The translations under genes and the position numbers were made by a program. From NCBI GenBank assembly GCA_900539375.1, contig UQBY01000012.1, positions 25,948 through 89,947 of the forward strand: a stretch of 64,000 nucleotides of DNA, given 5' to 3'. The notes below the pieces were generated by a model. It did no database searches and had not been told where the DNA came from. It saw only the letters and a program-made list of their open reading frames with translations. The DNA comes from an uncultured Clostridium sp. GTDB taxonomy: Bacteria > Bacillota > Clostridia > Clostridiales > Clostridiaceae. Position 1 is the stretch's first letter. The number at the start of each line of letters is the position of its first letter. Of this stretch, positions 32,538-41,479 are shown in pieces.

Positions 32538-33197
32538 ATGATAACCTTTGAAGAAATAAAAAATAATGAACATATAAAAACTTATATAAAAAAGGCAGAT
32601 GAATCATTAATAGCTTTAGGATACACAGAACATAGCTTTGCTCATGTAACTAAAGTTTCTGAAATGGCAAAGGAAATATTATTAGAACTAGGTTATTCTA
32701 AAAGAGAAGCAGAACTTGCTCAAATAGCTGGTTATCTTCATGATATAGGAAATGTTATAAATAGAGTAGACCATGCTCAAAGTGGAGCAGTTATGGCCTT
32801 TCGTATTTTAGATAAGTTAGGAGCAGAACCAGAAGAAATTGCCACTATAATAGCAGCTATAGGAAATCATGATGAAAAAACAGCAGTTGCTGTAAATCCA
32901 GTAGCAGCAGCTTTAATATTAGCAGATAAAACTGATGTAAGAAGATCCCGTGTAAGAAATTCTGATTTAGCCACATTTGATATACATGATAGGGTAAACT
33001 ATGCAGTAGAGGACTCTTCAACAAAAATTTCAAAAGATAAAAAATCTATAATACTAAATTTAAAAATAAATACTGAAATTTCTTCAGTTATGGATTATTT
33101 TGAAATATTTTTAGATCGTATGCTGCTTTGTAGAAAAGCAGCAGAAAAACTAAATTTAAAGTTTAAGCTTATTATAAATAATCAAATTCTTTTATAA
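32538..33197 (+). CDS. HD-domain phosphohydrolase
   Basis: A 219-residue metal-dependent phosphohydrolase. The HD motif is GYLHDIGNVIN near 71-81, preceded by HSFAHVTKVSEMA and followed by HAQSG and IGNHDEK, giving the H...HD...H...D set. It resembles the small HD proteins that hydrolyse nucleotides or phosphoesters; substrate unknown. GGGAGTG precedes the ATG. Its stop is only 3 nt from the stop of the convergent surface-protein gene, with no terminator visible between. Confidence 0.85.
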   Translation: MITFEEIKNNEHIKTYIKKADESLIALGYTEHSFAHVTKVSEMAKEILLELGYSKREAELAQIAGYLHDIGNVINRVDHAQSGAVMAFRILDKLGAEPEEIATIIAAIGNHDEKTAVAVNPVAAALILADKTDVRRSRVRNSDLATFDIHDRVNYAVEDSSTKISKDKKSIILNLKINTEISSVMDYFEIFLDRMLLCRKAAEKLNLKFKLIINNQILL

Positions 33198-33200
33198 AAT

Positions 33201-33890
33201 TTAAACTTCATCTTTGTCTAATGTCATAAGTTTTATAAGAGCTTTAACCTTTGGAGAAAATTTATATAAAAGTATAGCCATTAAAACTAAAAAAACCATA
33301 AGATTAGATACAGCTAAATCAAATTTATTAAGACTTTCTTCAGAGGTGTTATTACTACCAGATGAAGAATTGTTAGAGTTTTTATGTAAGGAACTTACAC
33401 TAGGAGTAGCTGTTTGTGTTTCATCTATATATTCTGTTAAATTATTAGAAACTGTACTTGTTTCATTTGTTAAGGGTGAAGAAGTAGAAGTTTCTAAGTT
33501 TGAATTTGCAGAAGATGTTTCAGAAGAAACATTTTCAGCTGTATTTGTTTCTAAAGAGGTATCTTCAGTTTTATTATTTGTATTATCTAAATTATTTTGT
33601 TCTAAAGAGCTATTTTCACTATTATAATTATTATCTATATTATCTGAAGAAGTATTATCTAAAGAAGGATTAATAGTTATAATTTCATCTTCTTCCCCTT
33701 CAGGAATTATAGAATCATTTAACTTTATAACTTCATATGAGTTACTTTGTGATTTTTTGTAACTAGTAGTTTTTATATAGTTAGAAAAATCTCTATTATT
33801 TGATATGTTAGCACTAGCAGAATAATTTTCTGATAGTAACAGTATAGAAAATATAAAAGTAGTTAATAATATTTTATTTATATATTTCAA
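33201..33890 (-). CDS. Secreted/membrane-anchored Ser/Thr/Asn-rich protein
   Basis: Unrecognised 229-residue surface protein. Signal peptide at residues 1-27 (LLTTFIFSILLLSENYSASA), then a long low-complexity region of Asn, Ser, Thr and Glu, which is likely extended, and a C-terminal hydrophobic segment (NLMVFLVLMAILLYKF) followed by a basic tail. No LPxTG motif. TTG start at 33890 with GGGGGGAT 4-5 nt upstream. The architecture matches the protein at 42990-43712 although the sequences differ. Probably a stalk-like envelope protein; the opposite-strand frame over this region is an artefact of the repetitive codons. Confidence 0.7.
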   Translation of the reverse strand: MKYINKILLTTFIFSILLLSENYSASANISNNRDFSNYIKTTSYKKSQSNSYEVIKLNDSIIPEGEEDEIITINPSLDNTSSDNIDNNYNSENSSLEQNNLDNTNNKTEDTSLETNTAENVSSETSSANSNLETSTSSPLTNETSTVSNNLTEYIDETQTATPSVSSLHKNSNNSSSGSNNTSEESLNKFDLAVSNLMVFLVLMAILLYKFSPKVKALIKLMTLDKDEV

Positions 33891-34026
33891 AGCTATCCCC
33901 CCTATTTGACTATTATATCACATAATAAAGAAAATTTTATTAAAAAATAATATATAATGGAAAAATAAGTGGATAAAAAGAGAAATCTTGATATATAATA
34001 TAGATATAAGAAGGAGGTCGATTCAT

Positions 34027-34386
34027 ATGTTAAAAAGTTTAGGTGAAGATTTAAAAAAAATAATGCTTGCAGGAATTGGTGCAGTTGCAATTACATCAGA
34101 AAAGTCAGCAGAATTAATAGATGACCTTGTTAAAAAGGGGCAAGTTACTGTTGAGCAAGGAAAAGAACTTAATGAAGAATTAAAAAGAAATTTAAAAACA
34201 AAGGTTCAAGATGCAGTAAATGAACATGTAAATGTTACAGTTGTAACTAATGAGGAGGAAAATATATTAGATAAGTTAGATACATTAAGTGAGGAAGAGC
34301 TTCAAGCTGTAAAAGAAAAACTTGATAAAATAGAAAGAGAAAAAAATAACAATGTTTCTACAGAAGAAAGTGTTTCTGAAAATTAA
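34027..34386 (+). CDS. Phasin-like helical protein
   Basis: A 119-residue, all-helical, highly charged protein. N-terminal hydrophobic segment KKIMLAGIGAVAITSEK resembles small clostridial phasin/polyhydroxyalkanoate-granule-like or ubiquinone-associated helical proteins; the rest (LVKKGQVTVEQGKELNEELK) predicts coiled coil. AAGGAGG at 34012-34018 fixes the ATG at 34027; an upstream in-frame ATG at 33988 has no site. Role unknown; it may coat lipid or bind membranes. Confidence 0.68.
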   Translation: MLKSLGEDLKKIMLAGIGAVAITSEKSAELIDDLVKKGQVTVEQGKELNEELKRNLKTKVQDAVNEHVNVTVVTNEEENILDKLDTLSEEELQAVKEKLDKIEREKNNNVSTEESVSEN

Positions 34387-34427
34387 AAATTATCATAACA
34401 ATTATTAGGGAAAAGTTACAAAAAAGC

Positions 34428-34456
34428 TTGAAATAATAATATGATTATGGTAGAAT
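34428..34456 (+). promoter_or_regulatory. Promoter of the zinc-ribbon gene
   Basis: TTGAAA (34428-34433), 17-bp spacer, TAGAAT (34451-34456). A leader of about 100 nt with a small AGACT/AGTCT hairpin precedes the ATG at 34566. Confidence 0.6.
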
Positions 34457-34565
34457 AGTAAAAGTAGAAATACAAAAAATTAGTTAAAGATTTAGTAGAT
34501 AATAATGCTCTCCAAATTTAGAGACTTAATTAATCGAATAGTCTTTAAAGATGGAGGAAAAGAAA

Positions 34566-34724
34566 ATGGAAGATAAGACTTTAGTATGTGTTGACTGTGG
34601 TGAAGAATTTGTATTCACAGTTGGAGAACAAGAATTCTACAAGGAAAAAGGATTTGAAAATGATCCTAAGAGATGTCCAAAATGTAGAAAAGCAAAGAAA
34701 GCAGCTCAACAAAACAGAAAGTAG
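34566..34724 (+). CDS. 52-aa zinc-ribbon protein
   Basis: Short gene of the probable zinc-binding (zinc-ribbon) family common in Firmicutes. It has two CxxC knuckles, CVDCGEEF near 8-15 and CPKCRK near 37-42, with a conserved EFVFTVGEQEFYKEKGF between them, and a basic tail. GGAGG lies just upstream of ATG 34566, and the gene ends TAG 34722-34724, 17 nt before a strong terminator. Function is unknown; such proteins may bind nucleic acid or ribosomes. Confidence 0.88.
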   Translation: MEDKTLVCVDCGEEFVFTVGEQEFYKEKGFENDPKRCPKCRKAKKAAQQNRK

Positions 34725-34740
34725 TTTGAAAAGCTTAAAG

Positions 34741-34771
34741 GCCACAAGATTTATCTTGTGGTTTTTTTTAT
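34741..34771 (+). terminator. Terminator after the zinc-ribbon gene
   Basis: CCACAAGAT/ATCTTGTGG with a 2-nt loop and eight T. Confidence 0.92.
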
Positions 34772-34917
34772 ACTATTTTATACTATAAATTGAAAAAATA
34801 TATTAAAATCAGCTTTTTATGTAATAAATAATAATAATATACTTAAAAACATAACAAGAAAAGTATATTATAATAGATAATAAAAAATAATATTAGTACA
34901 AAAAATGGAGGGAGAAT

Positions 34918-36030
34918 ATGAGCACATTCAATGTAGAATTAAAAAAAGTTGTTGATGATTCTTATGAAATAGAAATAGGTTTTGATTTAGAAGATAAACT
35001 TGTTAAGGATTTAAAATCAGGATTAGTTGGTAATATAAAAAAGTTTGCATTAGTAACAGATAGTAATGTAAAAGAATTATATGGAGAAAAAATATATGAA
35101 AAAATAAAAGAAGCAGGATATAATGCAGATTTATTTGTATTTGAAGCTGGAGAAAAAAGCAAAACAAGAAAAACTAAAGAAGAAATAGAAGATGCAATGC
35201 TAGAAAAGGGTTATCGTAGAGACTGTTGTATTATTGCAATTGGAGGAGGAGTAGTTACTGATTTATCAGGTTTTGTAGCAGGAACCTTTGGAAGGGGAGT
35301 ACCATTTATTAATTATGCAACTACATTATTATCAGCTGCTGATGCCTCTGTAGGAGGAAAAACTGCTGTTGACACACCTCTTGCAACTAATCTTATAGGG
35401 TTATTTAATCAACCTAAAAAAGTTTATTTAGATATAAAGGCTTGGAGCACATTACCAAAACGTGAAATATGTAGTGGTCTTGCAGAAACAATTAAGCATG
35501 CTTGTATAAGTGATAAGGACTTTTTTGAATATATAGAAAAAAATATAGAAGAAATTTTAGCATTAAAGACAGAGGTTTGTGAACATATTGCAGAAGAAAA
35601 TTGCAAGATAAAATATAAAGTTGTAATGAAAGATGAAAGAGAAAGTGGTTTAAGAGAAATCTTAAATTTAGGACATACAGTTGGAAGAGCAATTGAAACA
35701 GTAAGTGAATATAAACTTTTACATGGAGAAGCTTTATCAATTGGTCTTGTGGCAGAAGTTAAACTTGCTTATAAGCTTGGATATGTTACAGCAGAAGAAA
35801 GAGATAGGGTTATTAATTTATTAGAAAAAGCAAACCTTCCAATTGCAATTCCAGAATATATTGATAGAGAAAAATTAGTTAAAAAGCTTTATACTGATAA
35901 AAAGGTAAGAGATGGAAAACTTAGATTTGTTCTTCAAAAAGGAATTGGAAATGTAGTTGAATTTGAAAATGGACAATTTGCAACTCCAATTTCAGAAGAA
36001 GTAGCAAGAGAAATAATTTACCAAATCTAA
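34918..36030 (+). CDS. aroB: 3-dehydroquinate synthase AroB
   Basis: Second shikimate-pathway enzyme, converting DAHP to 3-dehydroquinate with NAD+ and a divalent metal. 370 residues. NAD loop IAIGGGVVTDLSGFVAGT near 101-118, TTLLSAADASVGGKTAVD near 137-154 with active-site Lys, and metal residues in LAETIKHA, LNLGHTVGRAIE and LLHGEALSIG. GGAGGG precedes the ATG. The gene stands apart from other aro genes except DAHP synthase 2.5 kb away on the other strand; the rest of the pathway is outside the window. Confidence 0.95.
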   Translation: MSTFNVELKKVVDDSYEIEIGFDLEDKLVKDLKSGLVGNIKKFALVTDSNVKELYGEKIYEKIKEAGYNADLFVFEAGEKSKTRKTKEEIEDAMLEKGYRRDCCIIAIGGGVVTDLSGFVAGTFGRGVPFINYATTLLSAADASVGGKTAVDTPLATNLIGLFNQPKKVYLDIKAWSTLPKREICSGLAETIKHACISDKDFFEYIEKNIEEILALKTEVCEHIAEENCKIKYKVVMKDERESGLREILNLGHTVGRAIETVSEYKLLHGEALSIGLVAEVKLAYKLGYVTAEERDRVINLLEKANLPIAIPEYIDREKLVKKLYTDKKVRDGKLRFVLQKGIGNVVEFENGQFATPISEEVAREIIYQI

Positions 36031-36164
36031 TTTACTTTTAATATAATAAATGTGAAAATCATGTTAAGAAAGCAATAAAAGTATTTTTGTATAAGAATAT
36101 CATGGTAAAATAAATATGATTTTATTTTGGGTTATTGATAAGGGGCAATAGTTCATAAAAAGGA

Positions 36165-36241
36165 GGATTGTGGCATCAAGAAATGTATATATTACAATGT
36201 ATATTGTTATAAAATTTCTTTGTGCCACAGTTCTTTTTTTA
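36165..36241 (+). terminator. Long hairpin with T run (terminator or small RNA)
   Basis: GTGGCA (36170-36175) pairs with TGCCAC (36223-36228), continued by AAGAAAT/ATTTCTT; the AT-rich apex has AATGTATATTGT, also present in the element at 16094-16183. Nine T follow. It is 135 nt past the aroB stop, rather far for a simple terminator. Confidence 0.6.
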
Positions 36242-36245
36242 AAAT

Positions 36246-36296
36246 AAAAAATAGGTAAAATAAATACTAATTTGTATTTATTTTACCTATTTTTTC
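36246..36296. terminator. Bidirectional terminator beside tRNA-Gln
   Basis: AATAGGTAAAATAAATA pairs with its exact complement around an 8-nt loop, with A/T runs on both sides. On the minus strand it directly follows the tRNA. Confidence 0.85.
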
Positions 36297-36298
36297 TA

Positions 36299-36373
36299 TG
36301 GCTGAGGTAGTAGGATTCGAACCTACGATAATCAGAGTCAGAGTCTGACGCCTTACCACTTGGCCATACCCCA
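36299..36373 (-). tRNA. tRNA-Gln (anticodon CUG)
   Basis: 75 nt on the minus strand including an encoded CCA. Acceptor stem TGGGGTA/TACCTCA (one G-U), T-loop GGTTCGAATCC, D-loop AGTGGTAAGGC. The anticodon stem TCAGA/TCTGA encloses the loop CTCTGAC, giving anticodon CTG, which reads CAG. The gene has its own terminator and stands alone. Confidence 0.93.
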
Positions 36374-36529
36374 AAGACAATAAATATTATATCATAGGGT
36401 AAGAAAAAATCAAATATATTTAAAAATTATAAATAACAATAAAAAATAATTGTAAAAATATTTTTACAAAAATTTTAGTAGTAATAAATTTGTAAGGAAA
36501 TAAATAATGCTTTTTGTAAAATAAAGGGA

Positions 36530-36558
36530 TTTATATACTTGACTAACAAGTATATAAA
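36530..36558 (+). repeat. 12-bp perfect inverted repeat upstream of the lipoprotein gene
   Basis: TTTATATACTTG (36530-36541), ACTAA, CAAGTATATAAA (36547-36558), about 70 nt before the ATG. It could be an operator overlapping the promoter; no T run follows, so termination is unlikely. The rest of 36374-36630 shows nothing else. Confidence 0.55.
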
Positions 36559-36630
36559 CTGTTAAATTAATAATATATTTAATGTGATTTTTATTAAGAA
36601 ATAGTTTTATTTAATTTATGAGGTGAGAAC

Positions 36631-37218
36631 ATGAAAAAGGTAATAGCTGTTGTAACATCAGCAATATTATGTTTTAGTTTAGTTGGATGTAAAGGTTCTA
36701 ATAAAGAAAAGGAAACAGATACTGCAAATAATGAAACAACAACATCTACAGTAGCACAAAAAGAAACAAAGGTTTTTAGTGAAGAAAAAAAAGCTGCTAC
36801 ATATGATAATTTTCTAAAAGTTGAAGTTGGAGAAAGTTATGATGATACAGTAAAAGAATTAGGAGAGCCTAACAAATTAGTAACTGAAGGAGATACTAAT
36901 ACATATTTTTGGACATTAGAAAATGGTGGAAGTATATCAGCTATAGTTGAAGATGGAAAAATTGTTAGTATGTCTCAAGGTTTATTAACTGGAGAAAGCA
37001 CAAGTATAACTATAGACCAATACAATAAACTTCAAGATGGAATGACTATTGAAGAGGTACAAGCAATTGCAGGGTCAGGAACTTTGACAACAGAAGAACA
37101 AATGGATGGATATGTAAGAAGTTTTTATTCATATAAAAATGATGATAATTCTACTGCAATAATAACTTATCATGATGGAAAGCTTTATTCAAAATGTCAA
37201 AATAATTTAGATAGATAA
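36631..37218 (+). CDS. Lipoprotein with two BLIP/DUF3862-like repeats
   Basis: A 195-residue secreted lipoprotein. Signal peptide with lipobox SLVGC (Cys near residue 20), a Thr/Lys-rich linker, then two related domains: YDNFLKVEVGESYDDTVKEL with LGEPNKL, and YNKLQDGMTIEEVQAIAGSG. Both show the pattern of the SmpA/BLIP-like fold (DUF3862), in which a short helix-loop precedes a small sheet. Members inhibit beta-lactamase in Streptomyces, but in clostridia the role is unknown. AGGTGAG precedes the ATG. Single gene. Confidence 0.78.
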   Translation: MKKVIAVVTSAILCFSLVGCKGSNKEKETDTANNETTTSTVAQKETKVFSEEKKAATYDNFLKVEVGESYDDTVKELGEPNKLVTEGDTNTYFWTLENGGSISAIVEDGKIVSMSQGLLTGESTSITIDQYNKLQDGMTIEEVQAIAGSGTLTTEEQMDGYVRSFYSYKNDDNSTAIITYHDGKLYSKCQNNLDR

Positions 37219-37241
37219 AATGTAATATTTATTAATAATAT

Positions 37242-37305
37242 AAAGTTGTTTTATAAAGAAATTTTATAAAAATATATAATTAAAATTTCTTAATAGAACA
37301 ACTTT
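37242..37305 (+). terminator. Probable terminator after the lipoprotein gene
   Basis: AAAGTTGTT (37242-37250) pairs with AACAACTTT (37297-37305); an inner TAAAGAAATTTTA/TAAAATTTCTTA stem supports it. The T tract is interrupted. Confidence 0.6.
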
Positions 37306-37446
37306 ATTATTTTATATTTAAAAATACTTTTTAAGCAAATTAATGTTTTTGTTGAATAATATTTAATTATTAAGTTAAAAAGTTTAATTTGTCTTTTTTT
37401 AAGTTAAATAATAGAAATAATTATAATAAATAGTTGAGAATTATCT

Positions 37447-37460
37447 TGGAAACGATTATA
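37447..37460 (+). promoter_or_regulatory. Candidate catabolite-responsive element (cre)
   Basis: TGGAAACGATTATA fits 12 of 14 positions of the CcpA consensus TGWAANCGNTNWCA. It lies 49 bp before the start of the secreted GH13 gene, suggesting glucose repression. Confidence 0.55.
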
Positions 37461-37508
37461 ATTAATTCGTATAATGAAAATTATATGAAGTTATAAGGAG
37501 GAGAGGTT

Positions 37509-40500
37509 ATGGAAAAACTTAAAAATCATGGTGTGAAGCATAAGTTAAGTATAATTATGGCAGTTATATTTTTCTTAGGTTTAATACCAGTAAAAAACTT
37601 AATTGCTACAGCTACTGAACCTTTAGGACCAGTAGTTAATCCAGATGGAACAGTAACAATAAGTTATCAATATGATGGGGATGAACTTTATATTAATGGT
37701 TCATTTACAAATTGGCAATTTACCAAGATGACTAAGGGAGAAAATAATATATTTTCTTATACAACAGAGGTTTTAAGCCCAGGTTCTTATGAGTATAAAT
37801 TCTCACCAGAAGCAGCATGGGGAAAAGATTTTAACCAAGATGGAGAAACAGGTGGAGCACCAAATAGTAAATTTGAAATTAAATCTTTAGGTGCTAGTTT
37901 AAATGGTGATGGAACTGCTACATTTAGAGTAAGATATGATGGAGATGAATTATATCTTGTTGGAAGCATGAACAATTGGACAGAAGCAATAAAAATGACT
38001 AAAGGAACTGATGGAGTATTTGAAATTACCATTAATGTTGAAGAAGGAAAAACTTACGAATATAAGTATAAAGTAACAGCTGATATGTCAGATTGGACAA
38101 CTGGTTCATTTAATCAAGAAGGTGGAGAAGGTAATTCTTCTTTAAAAGTTCCAGGAAAAGTAACAGCATATGCTCCAATATTTAATGGAGATGGTACAGT
38201 AACTCTTTCTTACGCTGATGTAAGTGCTTCAAGTGTATATTTAGCAGGTGACTTTGTAAATGAAGTTTGGCAACCAACAGGTCTTGCTATGACAAATAAT
38301 GGAGAAGGATTATGGACTATTACAATAGGACAAGATGAATTAAGTAAATATTCAACAGGAGACCAAGTACAATACAAATTTGTTGTTAATGGAACTCAAT
38401 GGGTAACAGACCCAAGTAACACAGAAATAGTAAATGGAAATTCTGTATTTACTTATCAAAAATTTGATTCTGCTTCAGCACCAATATTAAATGCAGATGG
38501 AACAGTTATATTTAGTTATGCAGATGATTCAGCTTCTTCTGTATCAGTTGCTGGAGATATGAATGGTTGGGATGCAAATAAAACTCCAATGACAAAAAAT
38601 GAATTTGGAGTATGGACAACAGTTTTTGAACCAGTAGATGGAACTACACAAATTGTATATAAATATGTAGTTGATGGAACTAATTGGATTCTAGATCCAA
38701 ACGCTCTTGATTCTATAGGAGATGGATTTGGTGGTTCAAATTCAGTATTTAATTTAACTAATCAAGTAGTTGAACACAAAAAAGTAATATTAAAATATGT
38801 AAGAGAAGATGGAAATTATGATGGTTGGTGTTTATGGAACTGGTCAACAGGTTTAAAAGAAGGTAAAGTAGACTTTGAGGTTAAAGATGGAGTTGCAGTT
38901 GCAACATTTGATGTATCTGATGACTGTTCAAGTGTTGGATTTAAGATAATGAAAAATGATTGGGCAGAAGTTGATATAGATTCAGATAGATATATAGAAG
39001 TTGATCCAAATTCAATGGTTACAAAAGTTGTTGTAACAAGTGGTCAATTAGATATGTTTGTGGTACCTCAAGTAACTGAATTAGAAATGAACCCAGGAAG
39101 AGTTGATTTTGAATTTAGAGATAATGATTTATACAAAGAAGATGCTCAAGAAACTGTTGAAAGTGTAAAAACAATTTTAACATATGAAGATGGAACAGTT
39201 ACTGAAATTCCAATGGAATATGATAGCAAAAATGAATATTTTAAGGGATCATATTTAAATGACAACTTAAAAGAAGGAACTTATTCATATAAATTTGTTG
39301 AAGTTGTTAACGGTGAAGAAAAAGTAAGTGAAGAAAAAACTTTTGAATACAAAGTAAGAGACATAAGTGTAAAAGCTTCAGTAGACCCTTATAATGTAAC
39401 TTCATCAGATAATGCAGTTGTTTCAGTTGAATTAACAGGAAAAAATATAGATAAAGATTCAATAAGAAAAGTTTATATGGATTTATCATCAGTAGGTGGT
39501 AAGGCAGAAACTAAAATGGATTTAAGCTTATTAGATAATGGTAAGTTTAGACAAACAATTGCTATAACAGATAATACAACAGCAGGAGTTAAGAATATTC
39601 CAGTTGTAGTAGTAGATGTAAATGGACAAGAACACAAAACTACTTTTGAAATCAATGTAAAAACTAAAGTTTCATCTGGAAAGAATTTAGACTTTGATTT
39701 TGATGAAGCAAGTATATATCAAATACTTACAGATAGATTCTTAAATGGAAATACATCAAATGATGATCCAAATGGAAACAATTATGACAAAACAGCACCA
39801 TATACTTACCATGGTGGAGATTTTGCAGGAATTACTCAAAAGATTAAAGATGGATATTTAACTGATTTAGGAATAAACACAATATGGATTAGTCCAATAG
39901 TTGAAAATACAGATGTATCACAAGGCTATGAAGAAGAGGGTGGACAATATTCATATCATGGATATTGGGCAAAAGACTTTACAATATTAGATCCTCACTG
40001 GGGAACTATGGAAGAGTTTAAAGAACTTATAGATGTTGCTCATGAAAATGGAATAAAGATAATGGTTGATATAGTAATTAACCACTCTGGATACGGAACA
40101 GAAGAAATATTTAAAGACATGCTTAGAAGCGAAGATGGTGGAGATATCTACACTAATGCTTCATCAGGATTACCAGACTTTAGAACAGAAGACCCAGCAG
40201 TTAGAGCAAAACTTATAACATGGCAATTAGATTGGTTAAATAAGGCTAAAACAGAAAAAGGAAATACAATTGATTATTTTAGAGTAGATACAGTAAAGCA
40301 TGTTGAAGATGCAACTTGGAAAGAATTAAAATCAGAATTAACTAAAGCAAATACTCAATTTAAGATGATTGGTGAATTCTATGGTGCAGACTACAACACA
40401 GATGGTGGACAATTACAAAGTGGTCAAATGGATGCATTACTTGATTTCTCATATAAAAATTATGCTACAAACTTTGTAAATGGTAAGATAGAAGATGCAA

Positions 40501-41345
40501 GTAAAACATTAGATGAAAGAGCATCAAAGTTAAATAATTCTTACCTATTAGGACAATTCTTAAGCAGTCATGATGAAGATGGATTCTTAACTAGAGTTGA
40601 CAATAACCTAGGAAAGCAAATGGCAGCTGCCTCTCTTCAAATTACTGATAAGGGTATTCCAGTAGTTTACTATGGTGAAGAACTTGGAATGACTGGCTTA
40701 AATGGAATGGAAAACAAAGATGGCAACCGTTATGATATGGACTTTAGTAAAGCAACTGATGATAATGTAGTTTATAATCACTATAAGAAACTTTTAAATA
40801 CTAGAGAAAGATATGTATCAATATTTGCTAAAGGTGATAGAAAAACTATAGCTGGAAGTGATGAAGAACAATTCTCAGCATTTGAAAGAAGCTACAATGG
40901 AAATACTATTCTTACATTAATAAATGTTAGTGATGAAGCTAATAATATAAAAGTTAAAACTTCATTTAAAGAAGGACAAGTTCTTGTAGATGCTTATAAT
41001 AATGATAAAGAATATGTTGTTTCAAAAGATGGAGAAGTAGCTATAGAACTTGTTGGAATGCAAGAAGGAGGAACTGCTATTTTAGCTCCTAAGGGATTAG
41101 ATGAAGATATAAATAATGATAACCCTTCAGATAATGATAATCCTTCAGACAATGATAACCCTTCAAATAACAACAATAATAATTCAGGAAATAACAATAG
41201 TGGAAGTAATTCAAATAATAATAGTGGAACAACTTCTAATGGAAATGGAACAAAAACTGGAGATACTAATACTGTAGTAGTATTTGTAAGCATTGTATTA
41301 TTAAGTGCTGGAGTAATAGTTTTTTTAAGAAAAAAGAGAGCTTAA
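37509..41345 (+). CDS. Secreted, wall-anchored multidomain GH13 alpha-glucan hydrolase
   Basis: A 1278-residue extracellular enzyme for starch- or glycogen-like polymers. Signal peptide 1-37. Four tandem starch-binding/E-set modules follow (about 38-410), each with a pattern like NPDGTVTISYQYDGDELYIN..FTNW; then a CBM41-like PUD (VILKYVREDGNYDGWCLWNW), two further beta domains (about 520-730) and the GH13 barrel (about 735-1110). Barrel motifs: IMVDIVINHS, YFRVDTVKHV (nucleophile), MIGEFYG (acid/base), SSHDED. After a Asp/Asn/Pro/Ser linker come TKTGD, a TM helix and RKKRA, an LPxTG-like sorting signal without Leu-Pro. AGGAGG precedes the ATG. Confidence 0.88.
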   Translation: MEKLKNHGVKHKLSIIMAVIFFLGLIPVKNLIATATEPLGPVVNPDGTVTISYQYDGDELYINGSFTNWQFTKMTKGENNIFSYTTEVLSPGSYEYKFSPEAAWGKDFNQDGETGGAPNSKFEIKSLGASLNGDGTATFRVRYDGDELYLVGSMNNWTEAIKMTKGTDGVFEITINVEEGKTYEYKYKVTADMSDWTTGSFNQEGGEGNSSLKVPGKVTAYAPIFNGDGTVTLSYADVSASSVYLAGDFVNEVWQPTGLAMTNNGEGLWTITIGQDELSKYSTGDQVQYKFVVNGTQWVTDPSNTEIVNGNSVFTYQKFDSASAPILNADGTVIFSYADDSASSVSVAGDMNGWDANKTPMTKNEFGVWTTVFEPVDGTTQIVYKYVVDGTNWILDPNALDSIGDGFGGSNSVFNLTNQVVEHKKVILKYVREDGNYDGWCLWNWSTGLKEGKVDFEVKDGVAVATFDVSDDCSSVGFKIMKNDWAEVDIDSDRYIEVDPNSMVTKVVVTSGQLDMFVVPQVTELEMNPGRVDFEFRDNDLYKEDAQETVESVKTILTYEDGTVTEIPMEYDSKNEYFKGSYLNDNLKEGTYSYKFVEVVNGEEKVSEEKTFEYKVRDISVKASVDPYNVTSSDNAVVSVELTGKNIDKDSIRKVYMDLSSVGGKAETKMDLSLLDNGKFRQTIAITDNTTAGVKNIPVVVVDVNGQEHKTTFEINVKTKVSSGKNLDFDFDEASIYQILTDRFLNGNTSNDDPNGNNYDKTAPYTYHGGDFAGITQKIKDGYLTDLGINTIWISPIVENTDVSQGYEEEGGQYSYHGYWAKDFTILDPHWGTMEEFKELIDVAHENGIKIMVDIVINHSGYGTEEIFKDMLRSEDGGDIYTNASSGLPDFRTEDPAVRAKLITWQLDWLNKAKTEKGNTIDYFRVDTVKHVEDATWKELKSELTKANTQFKMIGEFYGADYNTDGGQLQSGQMDALLDFSYKNYATNFVNGKIEDASKTLDERASKLNNSYLLGQFLSSHDEDGFLTRVDNNLGKQMAAASLQITDKGIPVVYYGEELGMTGLNGMENKDGNRYDMDFSKATDDNVVYNHYKKLLNTRERYVSIFAKGDRKTIAGSDEEQFSAFERSYNGNTILTLINVSDEANNIKVKTSFKEGQVLVDAYNNDKEYVVSKDGEVAIELVGMQEGGTAILAPKGLDEDINNDNPSDNDNPSDNDNPSNNNNNNSGNNNSGSNSNNNSGTTSNGNGTKTGDTNTVVVFVSIVLLSAGVIVFLRKKRA

Positions 41346-41362
41346 GAAAAAAATAATTAATT

Positions 41363-41398
41363 AAAAAGACTGCCTTAAAGTTTTAAGGTGGTCTTTTT
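41363..41398 (+). terminator. Terminator after the secreted GH13 gene
   Basis: AAAAAGAC-tg-CCTTAAA pairs with TTTAAGG-tg-GTCTTTTT; the descending arm ends in five T. Confidence 0.88.
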
Positions 41399-41479
41399 GT
41401 TATAAATTTTTATAGAAGTATATTAAATAAAAGTATATAATTAAAAATAACAAATTTTTATTACAATATGGAGAAAATT

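Noticed and set aside
33214..33627. 137-codon + strand frame opposite the Ser/Asn-rich surface protein
   Set aside because: It is antisense to low-complexity Ser/Asn/Thr codons, lacks a ribosome site and has a biased Val/Leu/Ser composition typical of a shadow frame.
34588..34788. 66-codon frame over the zinc-ribbon gene
   Set aside because: Out of phase with the 52-aa gene that has the ribosome site and CxxC motifs; it also runs through the terminator.
36085..36120. Separate promoter for the long hairpin after aroB
   Set aside because: Candidate -35 and -10 boxes have wrong spacing (about 13 bp), so an independent small RNA is not established.
41100..41220. Tandem DNA repeat (CCTTCAGATAATGATAA-like units), considered as a CRISPR or VNTR
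   Set aside because: It encodes the Asp-Asn-Pro-Ser linker of the secreted GH13 enzyme in frame; units are directly adjacent without spacers.
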